The notes: generated from the sequence alone by a model not told the origin. Shown: positions 1-7,169, counted from the stretch's first letter. The stretch is DNA of 9,421 bases from Spirochaetales bacterium (GCA_023131935.1 JAGLYY010000324.1:1-9421); one strand, 5' to 3'. Program-made: numbers and translations.

Positions 1-17
1 AATTACGAAATATTTAT

Positions 18-46
18 TTGAAAACATTACTATTTTAATATAGAAT
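18..46 (+). promoter_or_regulatory. Sigma70-like promoter of the hydrogenase operon
   Basis: A -35 box TTGAAA (18-23) is followed, after exactly 17 bases, by a -10 box TAGAAT (41-46); each matches consensus at five of six positions. Transcription would begin near position 53, giving a leader of about 80 bases before the hydrogenase genes. The upstream in-frame ATG at 45 lies inside the -10 box and so could not be in the message, which supports the start at 135. I see no clear FNR-type or Rex-type palindrome in the short upstream sequence available. Confidence 0.6.
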
Positions 47-134
47 GTGGAGGACGTTTTTTCATCACACTGCTTGTGCCCGCATTGTTCAAACACCCTG
101 TTATTTACCTGGCGTCAATAAAAGAAGGGGGCTT

Positions 135-2039
135 ATGGGCATGATGGAGACCTACTTTATTACAGAAAAAGATTTTCCCCAATTTCTGTCCAACATGGTC
201 GAAAAAGAAACCGTTTACGGTCCGGTAGCAAAAAAAACTAAATTCGCCTTCAGCAGACTGAAACAGCCGGAATACCTCCGGTTGGATTATGACGTTACCA
301 TGTTACCGCCGAAGAAAATGTTTTTTCCACCGGTTCAGAAGCTCATCGACTTCGACGGATCGAAATATCACGGCTGTATCGATCCGGAGAGGATGGTTCT
401 TTTCGGAGTTCACTTCTACGATATCAAAGCCCTGGATATGACCGATTTTCTCTTCGCCGACAATAAAAAAGATATGAACTACCTGGCAAACCGGGAAGCG
501 GCTACTATTGTAGGATCCAGCGTTCAGAATATATCTGAACGGGCTTTCTGGGGTTCCATCGGCCGTGACATTAAACCAAAGGGCCATGATGCCTTCCTTA
601 CAAAAACAGGCAACCGAAACGGAGAATCGGGCTATATCCTGGAGGTCAGGACTGAAAAAGGGGAAGCTCTGTTAAAGTACGGGAACTTCGTCCCAGGCTC
701 GGAGTCGGATATTGCTGAGGCTGAACGGATAAACGAAGGGCTCCTCGATAAATGCCCGGAAAAACTGAAATATGGTTCCAATGAGATCGCGGAGAACGTC
801 CGCGCCTCCTTTTCCAATGAAGCTCTGTGGTCGGAACTCGCAACCGATTGTTTCTCCTGCGGTACGTGCAATACCGTCTGCCCAACCTGCTACTGCTTTG
901 ACGTTCATGATCTGTGGAACCTCGACCAGCATACCGGTTCTAGGACGAGATACTGGGATGCCTGCCTTACTACTGAGTTCGCGAGAGTATCTCTGGGGGC
1001 TGGTGATACTGAGAATTTCAGAGACAGCCGGGGGGAACGATTTCGCCACAGAATCATGCGGAAGGGCGCGTATTTAAATGAAAAACTCGGCGGTCCGGCC
1101 TGTGTCGGCTGCGGACGGTGTTCCGCCGCGTGTACCGCTGACATAGCCGATCCCGTACGTGTTATAGATAAAATAATGGAAACCTACTCCGAATTAAAAC
1201 CTGTCGAGCCCTTGAAGGAAAAGTACGAAAACATTTTCCTCCCCAGGGAAGCAAAAATAATCCGGACCGTACAAGCGACCGCTACGGAGAAACACTTTAC
1301 TCTCCAGCTTGCCGATGGAAGCCGGATGGATTTTGAACCCGGGCAGTTCCTGGAAGTATCGCTTTTTGGTTATGGCGAGATCCCCATCGGTTACGCAAGC
1401 TCACCTACCCGGAAAAACACCTTTGACATCGTTGTCCGCACTGTGGGCAGAGTTTCAACGGCAATCAACAAGCTCAATAAGGGAGATTCCCTCTTCATAC
1501 GGGGCCCCCTCGGTAACGGTTTTCACCTTGATAATTTCCAGGGTCATAACGTACTGATCATAGCCGGTGGGATAGGGATTTGTCCAACAAGGAGCCTCAT
1601 TCAATACATCATCGACCAGAGGGGCGAGTTTAAGGATTTTACCCTCTTTTACGGTATGCGAGATCCTTCTCAGCGGATGTTCAAGGAAGATATCGAAAAG
1701 TGGAAATCCATGGCTGATGTTAATTACTTCGAAACGGTTGATGTCGGCGATGAGTCCTGGGAGGGAAATGTCGGGGTGATTACAACCCTTTTCGAAAAAA
1801 CCACTATCCCCCCCGACACCCGGGTAGTTATCTGCGGGCCTCCGGTGATGTTCAAGTTCGTTATCCGCGAATTGGGAAAAATCAACATCCCCCACGAACA
1901 CATTTATGTTGACCTGGAGCGGCGGATGAAATGCGGTGTCGGGAAATGCGGACACTGCCAGATCAATGACAAGTATGTCTGTCTCGATGGCCCCGTCTTC
2001 TCCTACACCAATATTGAAGGTCTTGAGGAGGCTCTGTAA
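135..2039 (+). CDS. hydBG: Fused beta-gamma subunit of group 3b [NiFe] hydrogenase (HydB-HydG fusion)
   Basis: This is the cytosolic electron-transfer and NAD(P)-linked half of a bifunctional hydrogenase/sulfur reductase, 634 residues from ATG 135. The N-terminal part resembles HydB (and AsrA of sulfite reductase). It carries a Cys-rich ferredoxin motif CFSCGTCNTVCPTCYC (residues 239-254) and a second one, CVGCGRCSAAC (323-333), for two [4Fe-4S] clusters. After a linker around 350-370 comes a HydG/AsrB-like ferredoxin reductase module: an FAD-binding barrel (FEPGQFLEV, about 400), a nucleotide-binding segment (AGGIGICPT, about 477), CGPP (about 567) and a C-terminal [2Fe-2S] site C600-x4-C605-x2-C608-x7-C616. 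The Pyrococcus sulfhydrogenase has these as two separate proteins, and from memory their summed length is close to this one. The start is chosen for the purine-rich GAAGGGGG at 124-131 and the promoter at 18-46; ATG 141 or 144 are alternatives. The stop codon overlaps the next start (TAATG). The family call is firm. NADPH versus NADH preference cannot be read. Confidence 0.93.
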   Translation: MGMMETYFITEKDFPQFLSNMVEKETVYGPVAKKTKFAFSRLKQPEYLRLDYDVTMLPPKKMFFPPVQKLIDFDGSKYHGCIDPERMVLFGVHFYDIKALDMTDFLFADNKKDMNYLANREAATIVGSSVQNISERAFWGSIGRDIKPKGHDAFLTKTGNRNGESGYILEVRTEKGEALLKYGNFVPGSESDIAEAERINEGLLDKCPEKLKYGSNEIAENVRASFSNEALWSELATDCFSCGTCNTVCPTCYCFDVHDLWNLDQHTGSRTRYWDACLTTEFARVSLGAGDTENFRDSRGERFRHRIMRKGAYLNEKLGGPACVGCGRCSAACTADIADPVRVIDKIMETYSELKPVEPLKEKYENIFLPREAKIIRTVQATATEKHFTLQLADGSRMDFEPGQFLEVSLFGYGEIPIGYASSPTRKNTFDIVVRTVGRVSTAINKLNKGDSLFIRGPLGNGFHLDNFQGHNVLIIAGGIGICPTRSLIQYIIDQRGEFKDFTLFYGMRDPSQRMFKEDIEKWKSMADVNYFETVDVGDESWEGNVGVITTLFEKTTIPPDTRVVICGPPVMFKFVIRELGKINIPHEHIYVDLERRMKCGVGKCGHCQINDKYVCLDGPVFSYTNIEGLEEAL

Positions 2040-2785
2040 TGGCAAAACCTAAAGTTGGATTCTTTGACTTTACCGGGTGCGAAGGGTGTCAGATTGAACT
2101 GACAAATTACGGAGACGCGGATTTCCTTGAGCTCCTGAAACACATTGATATTGTTGAGTTCCGGGAAGCGATGTCGGAGAAGGCGGACCACCTGGATATC
2201 GCCTGTATCGAAGGAAGCTTCACCCGGGAGGCTGAACGAAAGCGCCTCGAGGAGATCAGGAAGAGAGCAGATATTGTTATCGCGTACGGGGCCTGTGCCG
2301 CGACAGGAGGTATCAATGCCCTTAAAAATCATACAACCGATTTCAGGGAATATGTGTATGGGAAGGAAGCAGGGAGTTCGCACCTTCAGAGTAACGACAA
2401 AGCCCTCCCCATCTCGGCGGCTATCAAGGTAGATTACAATGTTTACGGATGCCCGATCGACAAGTACGAGTTTTTACACATCATCTCCCAGCTCCTCCAC
2501 GGAGAAACACCTGAGATACCGACTTACGCTGTCTGCGTGGAATGCAAGCGGAATGAGACCATCTGCCTTTACGAACTGGGGGAGCATTGCCTTGGCATGA
2601 TTGCCCTGGCCGGGTGCGGCGCTCCCTGCCCCGCCCAGGGGGTCCCCTGTGAAGCATGCCGCGGTTTTGTTGAGGAACCAAACGAAGAGTCTCTGGAGAA
2701 AGTACTTCAATCCGCCGGCCTGTCGAAGGAACGGGCTCAAACCAAATCTCGAATTTTTACCGCGAATATGAGGAGCGAAGCATGA
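2039..2785 (+). CDS. hydD: Group 3b [NiFe] hydrogenase small (delta) subunit
   Basis: This is the small subunit that relays electrons between the NiFe site and the beta-gamma protein. It has 248 residues. The proximal [4Fe-4S] cluster ligands are expected at C14 and C17 (GCEGCQIE), C86 (YGACAATGG) and C138 (VYGCPID). Eight further cysteines at 166, 169, 176, 184, 193, 197, 204 and 207 fit two more [4Fe-4S] clusters, as known for this family. There is no twin-arginine signal, so the enzyme is cytosolic, unlike group 1 uptake hydrogenases. A strong Shine-Dalgarno GAGGAGG (2025-2031) sits seven bases before the ATG, inside the end of the upstream gene. The start overlaps the upstream stop by one base and the end overlaps the next gene by four (ATGA), so the three genes are probably translationally coupled. 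The gene order beta, gamma, delta, alpha is the same as in Pyrococcus sulfhydrogenase. Confidence 0.93.
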   Translation: MAKPKVGFFDFTGCEGCQIELTNYGDADFLELLKHIDIVEFREAMSEKADHLDIACIEGSFTREAERKRLEEIRKRADIVIAYGACAATGGINALKNHTTDFREYVYGKEAGSSHLQSNDKALPISAAIKVDYNVYGCPIDKYEFLHIISQLLHGETPEIPTYAVCVECKRNETICLYELGEHCLGMIALAGCGAPCPAQGVPCEACRGFVEEPNEESLEKVLQSAGLSKERAQTKSRIFTANMRSEA

Positions 2786-4107
2786 AGAAACGGGACCTGA
2801 AAATCAATGTTCATCACCTTACCAGGGTTGAGGGGCATGGGAATATCCTGGTAAACGTAAAAGAGGGGAAAATTGAAAAATGCACCTGGCAGGTCCCTGA
2901 ATCTCCCCGGTTCTTTGAGGCTATGGTCCGGGGACGCCACTACTCGGAAGTAGGACGAATTACCAGCAGGATCTGCGGGATATGCTCTATAGGCCACACC
3001 CTCGCTTCGATAAAAGCGACCGAAAACGCCTGCGGCATTGAAGTAACCGAACAGACGAAAAAACTCCGCAGAATATTGAAACACGCTGAGAATTTCGACT
3101 CCCACATCCTCCACACAGGGATTCTGGTGGCTCCGGATCTCCTGGGTGCCCCCTCGGTATTCCCCCTGATTGAAAGTCATGGCGCTGTTGTTGCCACGGT
3201 GCTGCGGCTCAAACGCCTGGGCCATGAATGGGGCTCTGTTATAGGAGGAAGGACAACACATCCGACCACCCCGGTCCCTGGAGGATTCGCCCGGACCCCG
3301 ACGAAGGATGAATTGAAAGAGCTGCGGATGAAACTCCTCGACCGGCTCCCGGACCTGAAAACCTTTGTCGAGGTAGTGGCCTCGATCGCGGGGAATTTTC
3401 CCACGTTCGACAGGGCAACCGAATATGTTGCTGTTTCTTCGGATGATGAATATGGACTTTACGATGGATTTGTCCAGACCTGCATGCCGGACGGGACAAA
3501 AGAACGTTTTGCCGTTTCCGATTACCGGCAGGTCACCAACGAGTACATTTCCCCCAATTCAACGGCAAAGTACACGAAACACAATCTCGACAGCTATGCC
3601 GCCGGGGCACTGGCGCGATTCAATAACAACTTTGACCAGCTGCATCCAAAGGCAAAGGCGGTTGCCGAAGTCCTTGGAATGAAACCGGTAGTAACAAACC
3701 CTTACCTGAATTCCGCGGCCCAGGTCATCGAAATGGTTCACAGCTTCCATGAATCGGTCACAATTATTGATGAACTGTTAGGGGACAACTCTTACAACGT
3801 TGATGAAGAACTGGTAAAGCCGGCAAGATTCAATTCCGGCATAAGCACGGTAGAGGTCCCAAGAGGTATTCTCTTTCATGAGTACACCTATGATAAGGAT
3901 GGCATGTGTACCGGGGGGAACTGTATCATCCCGACGAATCAAAATCACGGCAACATACAATTGGATTTTGAACAATTACTACCGGAATTATTACAGGAGA
4001 ATAAAAGGGATGATGAGATACGGCTCGCAATGGAGATGCTCGTCCGGGCCTACGATCCCTGCATCTCCTGCTCCACTCATTATCTGGATGTGAAATTCCT
4101 TCATTAA
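2782..4107 (+). CDS. hydA: Group 3b [NiFe] hydrogenase large (alpha) catalytic subunit
   Basis: This is the catalytic subunit holding the NiFe(CN)2CO centre for reversible H2 oxidation/proton reduction. It has 441 residues. Both nickel-binding motifs are intact: L1 RICGICSIGHT with C65 and C68, and L2 DPCISCSTH with C427, C430 and H433. The N-terminal LTRVEGHGN and the segment VTEQTKKLR after L1 are also typical. Eight residues (YLDVKFLH) follow H433. In this superfamily such a tail is removed by a dedicated endopeptidase after nickel insertion, so the protein is probably made as a precursor. The Shine-Dalgarno AGGAG (2771-2775) lies six bases before the ATG, which overlaps the hydD stop. No maturation genes (hypABCDEF or protease) are visible in the window. 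The last 182 bases lie opposite a possible small minus-strand ORF. No convincing terminator follows directly. Confidence 0.95.
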   Translation: MKKRDLKINVHHLTRVEGHGNILVNVKEGKIEKCTWQVPESPRFFEAMVRGRHYSEVGRITSRICGICSIGHTLASIKATENACGIEVTEQTKKLRRILKHAENFDSHILHTGILVAPDLLGAPSVFPLIESHGAVVATVLRLKRLGHEWGSVIGGRTTHPTTPVPGGFARTPTKDELKELRMKLLDRLPDLKTFVEVVASIAGNFPTFDRATEYVAVSSDDEYGLYDGFVQTCMPDGTKERFAVSDYRQVTNEYISPNSTAKYTKHNLDSYAAGALARFNNNFDQLHPKAKAVAEVLGMKPVVTNPYLNSAAQVIEMVHSFHESVTIIDELLGDNSYNVDEELVKPARFNSGISTVEVPRGILFHEYTYDKDGMCTGGNCIIPTNQNHGNIQLDFEQLLPELLQENKRDDEIRLAMEMLVRAYDPCISCSTHYLDVKFLH

Positions 4108-4234
4108 GGTTAGTTTCCGTACTCCTCACCATAATTCGGGGTAAAGCAAACCTCACAAAAAGCAGAATGACAACAATGATTGCAATAATAATGGTGAGAG
4201 CGATCAGAACATTTCTTAACCCCCTGGACAGCAT
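3926..4234 (-). CDS. Possible small single-span membrane protein, antisense to the hydA end
   Basis: I do not recognise this ORF. It would encode 102 residues. The start is well supported: a perfect AGGAGGTG Shine-Dalgarno on the minus strand lies six bases before the ATG (4232-4234). The first about 40 residues look real, with a basic start (MLSRGLRNV) and then a hydrophobic helix rich in Ile and Val (about residues 8-30). The remaining about 60 residues are read from the antisense strand of hydA and are Arg-, Ser- and Pro-rich without evident structure. The true protein may therefore have an accidental tail, or a frameshift or rearrangement may have removed its stop. It lies 89 bases downstream of the minus-strand membrane gene at 4324-4743 and could be its operon partner. 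An upstream ATG at 4351 lacks this ribosome site and I do not use it. Confidence 0.42.
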   Translation of the reverse strand: MLSRGLRNVLIALTIIIAIIVVILLFVRFALPRIMVRSTETNLNEGISHPDNEWSRRCRDRRPGRASPLRAVSHHPFYSPVIIPVVIVQNPIVCCRDFDSSG

Positions 4235-4289
4235 GATTTCACCTCCTATCAGCTTAAACAGGTTTTTGGATTGGGGGTACGGATACGGG

Positions 4290-4304
4290 GGCTGACCTTC
4301 AGCC
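4290..4304. other. Short perfect hairpin between the two minus-strand ORFs
   Basis: GGCTGA (4290-4295) and TCAGCC (4299-4304) form a six-pair stem with a three-base loop. On the + strand a short broken T-run follows, so this could weakly terminate read-through from hydA about 180 bases after its stop. There is no proper U-tract on the minus strand. The terminator role is only a suggestion. Confidence 0.25.
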
Positions 4305-4323
4305 TTTCCGGCAGTTTCGCCTT

Positions 4324-4743
4324 TTAAGCGTACCGCCGGTTCACAATCCACAGGGAAGCACCGACAACCAGATCGAGGGAAAGCCTGTTCAGCCAGATGA
4401 GGAAATCGGGTTCAAAAATGTTGTTCAGGAAGAAGAAATATAGAATTCGGATAATCCAGAGAGCAAGAACTATAAAACTTGCTAGAAAGAGAAGGTTTTT
4501 CGATGATGAGACGAAAAGCGCTCCTCCTATGATAATACCCGAGACCAGTTCGGTAATCGCAATCACCATGTTGAGAACATTATCCCTCCCCCCGAAGGCC
4601 TTCGCGACAGCCCTTGTGAACTGATTTAAATCTGAGTTGTAGTTGATGATCCCCACAATCCCGAGAGTAATGAGAAACAGGGCAACTACCAGTTGCAGCA
4701 CCGCTTGAGGACTCAAGAGGCCCTGATGAGCTTTCTTTGCCAT
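4324..4743 (-). CDS. Small four-helix membrane protein, function unknown
   Basis: I do not recognise this family. The protein has 139 residues and four clear hydrophobic spans at about 14-34, 57-78, 83-106 and 114-134. The short polar N-terminus (MAKKAHQG) and the basic end (NRRYA) suggest both ends are on the cytoplasmic side. The loop between spans 1 and 2 (about 35-55) is the only sizeable soluble part. There is no signal peptidase site and no catalytic motif that I can see. General form resembles small DoxX-like or DUF membrane proteins, but I claim no homology. The start is supported by GGAGG on the minus strand (4749-4753) five bases before the ATG. It is divergent from the symporter gene and may be the first gene of a two-gene minus-strand unit. 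Confidence 0.75.
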   Translation of the reverse strand: MAKKAHQGLLSPQAVLQLVVALFLITLGIVGIINYNSDLNQFTRAVAKAFGGRDNVLNMVIAITELVSGIIIGGALFVSSSKNLLFLASFIVLALWIIRILYFFFLNNIFEPDFLIWLNRLSLDLVVGASLWIVNRRYA

Positions 4744-4762
4744 TATATCCTCCGTGGTACAT

Positions 4763-4791
4763 AGTATGCCCTATGATTGCCTATTCTTCAA
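4763..4791 (-). promoter_or_regulatory. Possible promoter for the minus-strand membrane gene
   Basis: Read on the minus strand, TTGAAG (4786-4791) and CATACT (4763-4768) are spaced by 17 bases, each matching consensus at four of six positions. The predicted start near 4756 leaves only a short leader ahead of the GGAGG at 4749-4753. This is plausible but weak. Confidence 0.33.
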
Positions 4792-4819
4792 ATACAAATG
4801 AACGTCATAACCATTTTCC

Positions 4820-4848
4820 TTGACCGGGCCGATAAAAACCCCTATCAT
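4820..4848 (+). promoter_or_regulatory. Sigma70-like promoter for the symporter/J-domain unit
   Basis: TTGACC (4820-4825) and TATCAT (4843-4848) are separated by exactly 17 bases and each matches consensus at five of six positions. Transcription would start near 4855, about 33 bases ahead of the symporter start codon. The ribosome site GGAGGG (4879-4884) lies within this leader. Confidence 0.6.
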
Positions 4849-4887
4849 TTGGCAAATCATTGATAACAACTTAAGTCTGGAGGGATA

Positions 4888-6330
4888 ATGGTTGCCAAAT
4901 ACATTGTTGTAGTTGGATACGCGCTGCTTATTGTTGTAGTTGGAATCCTGGGGATGAGAAAGACCCGGAATTTTAATGATTTTCTCCTTGGAGGGGGGAA
5001 GGTTGGTCCCTGGATGACCGCCTTCTCGTATGGAACAGCTTATTTTTCAGCGGTTCTTTTCATAGGATTTGCGGGCAAGATCGGTTGGGGATTTGGGCTC
5101 TCCGGCATCTGGATTGCCGTCGGAAACACCGTTTTAGGGGTATTTGGTGTCTGGTTTCTTCTGGGAAGCAGGATCAAGAAGGCCGCGGTTGATTACAACA
5201 TCCATACTATGCCGGAATTCCTTGAGGCAAGATATAATTCTCCTTTCTTTAAATTCTTCACATCGGCTGCTATCTTCGTTTTCTTCATTCCGTATACCGC
5301 CGCGGTTTTCATGGGACTCAGTTACCTTTTCGAGGTATCCTTCGGGTTGCCATATACATACGTTCTGCTTTTCATGGGGGTATTCACCGGAATCTATCTC
5401 GTTCTTGGTGGTTATAAGTCTATGGCGATGATAGATGTGGTCTTCGGAATGATAATGACAATAGGTGTTATTATTCTCCTGACATTCACTCTTAATAAAG
5501 GGGGGGGGTTGGGAAACATCATACAGAACCTCAGGGAAATCAATCCAAAGTTGGCTGCCCCGGTTGGACCACCGGGAATCTGGCCGCTGCTTTCTCTGAT
5601 CATCCTGACAAGTCTTGCGCCCTTCGCGATGCCTCAACTGGTCCAGAAATTCTATGCTATCAAGGACAAGAAATCTGTTCGCATCGGCATGATAGCATCC
5701 ACCGTATTTGCCCTTCTCGTTACGGGTATAGCATATTTCACAGGGGCCCTCACAAGGCTGTTCCTGTCGCCCGGGAATAACCCTGCAGCCTTCACGGAAT
5801 CGGGGGCGCCCAACTTCGACGTACTGATGCCGGAATTGCTCACAACAGTTATCCCGGACGCCCTTTCGGTTGTCATTATTCTGCTAATTCTCTCGGCGTC
5901 AATGTCTACCCTCGCCGCTCTTGTTCTCATTTCAAGCTCCACAGTGGCAAAGGATTTCTACAAGGGATTTATAAAAAAAGATGCAGGCGATAAACAGCTG
6001 ACAATGCTGATGAGGGTGGGAAGTGTATTTTTCATCCTCCTTTCCATAATCCTTGCATTATTCAAACCGGCAGTGATTGTAACAATTCTATCCATCTCAT
6101 GGGGAGCAATCGCCTCGGTCTTCCTCGGACCTTTCATCTGGGGTCTTTTCACTAAATGGCTCAGCCGCACCGGCGCAATCATGTCCTCCCTTCTGGGTCT
6201 TGGAACCTGTCTTTTTCTCTTCTTTCTCTGGGGTCCATCGAAGGTCCCCCAGGCTGGAGCCATAGGAATGATCGTTTCCCTGGTGGTGCCGCCCCTTACC
6301 GGTCTGCTGCGTATCGGGAAAAATGCGTAA
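4888..6330 (+). CDS. Sodium:solute symporter family (SSS) transporter
   Basis: This is an inner-membrane secondary transporter expected to import an organic solute with Na+. It has 480 residues, the usual size for the family, and is hydrophobic throughout with about 12-13 spans. The N-terminal pattern (helix, charged loop RKTRNFNDFLLGG, then GPWMTAFSYGTAYFSA) is the SSS hallmark also seen in PutP and PanF. The stretch SASMSTLAALVLISSST contains A337, S340 and T341, which by alignment with E. coli PutP fall on the Na2 sodium-site residues of the same numbers (from memory of the PutP literature). At the position of the PutP aspartate D55, this protein has Tyr52 by my eye alignment. The substrate cannot be predicted; proline, pantothenate and sugars are all possible within the family. 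GGAGGG (4879-4884) precedes the ATG by three bases. The gene overlaps the J-domain gene by eight bases. Confidence 0.9.
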   Translation: MVAKYIVVVGYALLIVVVGILGMRKTRNFNDFLLGGGKVGPWMTAFSYGTAYFSAVLFIGFAGKIGWGFGLSGIWIAVGNTVLGVFGVWFLLGSRIKKAAVDYNIHTMPEFLEARYNSPFFKFFTSAAIFVFFIPYTAAVFMGLSYLFEVSFGLPYTYVLLFMGVFTGIYLVLGGYKSMAMIDVVFGMIMTIGVIILLTFTLNKGGGLGNIIQNLREINPKLAAPVGPPGIWPLLSLIILTSLAPFAMPQLVQKFYAIKDKKSVRIGMIASTVFALLVTGIAYFTGALTRLFLSPGNNPAAFTESGAPNFDVLMPELLTTVIPDALSVVIILLILSASMSTLAALVLISSSTVAKDFYKGFIKKDAGDKQLTMLMRVGSVFFILLSIILALFKPAVIVTILSISWGAIASVFLGPFIWGLFTKWLSRTGAIMSSLLGLGTCLFLFFLWGPSKVPQAGAIGMIVSLVVPPLTGLLRIGKNA

Positions 6331-7132
6331 CTATTATTCTATTCTTTGTGTTGATTACGGATGTACCGAAAATGACATCCGAAAAGCCTTCCGTAAGCAC
6401 GCAAAAAGGATACATCCCGATGTCTCAAAAAACGAAGTATTCGCAAACAAGAAATTCATCCTTTTAAAAGAGGCATATGAAATCCTCATCAATCCCGAAA
6501 CAAGAAAGCAGTATGACCTGATCTTCCGGAGTATTCTGGAGAAGGTGGATCAGTTCGACTACCGTAAGTTCCTGAAAAACCGGAAAAATAATCCTGAAAG
6601 TATCTCAAAACTTATCTGCTACGATCTTCTTCACTGCCGTGAGGCCGATGCTCTGGAACTCTATGATAAAATGACCGAACAGGGGATTTTCAATTTCAAG
6701 GAGCATGTGGACCGTGAGGATTTCATGGATTTTTCCTTTCTTCTGGCGGAGGAGTATTTGAAGGCCAATTGTATTGTGAAGGGTTATTACATTCTCAAAG
6801 GTCTTGCTGAACTTGAAGAGGAAAAACCCTATTTCAAGCATTTTTATGTTGAAGTCCTGGATAAACTGTACTCTATCTGCAAAAACAATATTCCAGAAGA
6901 TGATTTAAACCTGATCCGCCTCCGGTTTCTCTATGAGGTAACTCAATTTGATCTTGAGAAAAAGGAAAAAGCTCATCTGTATAAACTGATGTCTGAGATC
7001 TACAACAAAAACGGAGATTTTGATACAGCCGTTAAGTATCTGTATAAAGCGTATGAGGTCTATCCGAAACTGCCTGGTTTGAAAGAGGCGGTTGAAGCTG
7101 TGGCGAATTTCAGCGATTATAGTACTTACTAG
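6323..7132 (+). CDS. J-domain (DnaJ-like) protein with C-terminal TPR-like region
   Basis: This is probably a specialised Hsp70 (DnaK) co-chaperone, 269 residues long. Residues about 2-62 form a J domain with the essential HPD at 31-33 (KRIHPDVSK), then LKEAYEILINPETRKQYD, the usual helix III end. It lacks the Gly/Phe linker, the zinc-finger CxxCxGxG repeats and the substrate domains of true DnaJ. Instead a helical region follows, ending in a recognisable TPR-like unit (about 216-255: YNKNGDFDTAVKYLYKAYEVYP). No signal peptide or membrane span is seen, so it is cytosolic. It starts within the last codons of the symporter gene (eight-base overlap), with only a weak GGGAAA upstream, so expression probably depends on coupling to the symporter. 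The stop TAG runs straight into a strong terminator. The client is unknown; the pairing might mean help with transporter folding, but this is speculation. Confidence 0.85.
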   Translation: MRNYYSILCVDYGCTENDIRKAFRKHAKRIHPDVSKNEVFANKKFILLKEAYEILINPETRKQYDLIFRSILEKVDQFDYRKFLKNRKNNPESISKLICYDLLHCREADALELYDKMTEQGIFNFKEHVDREDFMDFSFLLAEEYLKANCIVKGYYILKGLAELEEEKPYFKHFYVEVLDKLYSICKNNIPEDDLNLIRLRFLYEVTQFDLEKKEKAHLYKLMSEIYNKNGDFDTAVKYLYKAYEVYPKLPGLKEAVEAVANFSDYSTY

Positions 7133-7169
7133 CGGATCTGGAATTACCAGATCCGCCTCTTTCATTTTA
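7132..7169 (+). terminator. Rho-independent terminator after the J-domain gene
   Basis: GCGGATCTGG (7132-7141) pairs perfectly with CCAGATCCGC (7147-7156) around a five-base AATTA loop. The T-rich tail CTCTTTCATTTTA follows. The stem begins at the last base of the stop codon, which makes this the natural end of the symporter/J-domain transcript. Confidence 0.85.

Noticed and set aside
45..134. Upstream in-frame ATG at 45 as the start of the fused hydrogenase gene
   Set aside because: It lies in the predicted -10 box, has no ribosome site, and its 30 extra residues do not resemble the HydB N-terminus.
1455..2045. 196-codon open frame on the minus strand opposite the fused hydrogenase gene
   Set aside because: It is a shadow of a strongly supported coding region, with no ribosome site or recognisable domain.
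2737..3261. 174-codon open frame on the minus strand opposite hydD/hydA
   Set aside because: It is antisense to conserved hydrogenase motifs and has no independent support.
2039..4107. Membrane-bound or periplasmic uptake hydrogenase
   Set aside because: The small subunit has no twin-arginine signal or membrane anchor, and the partner is an FAD/NAD(P) protein rather than a cytochrome b.
5134..5637. 167-codon open frame on the minus strand opposite the symporter
   Set aside because: It is highly polar with no domain, as expected from the complement of a hydrophobic membrane gene.
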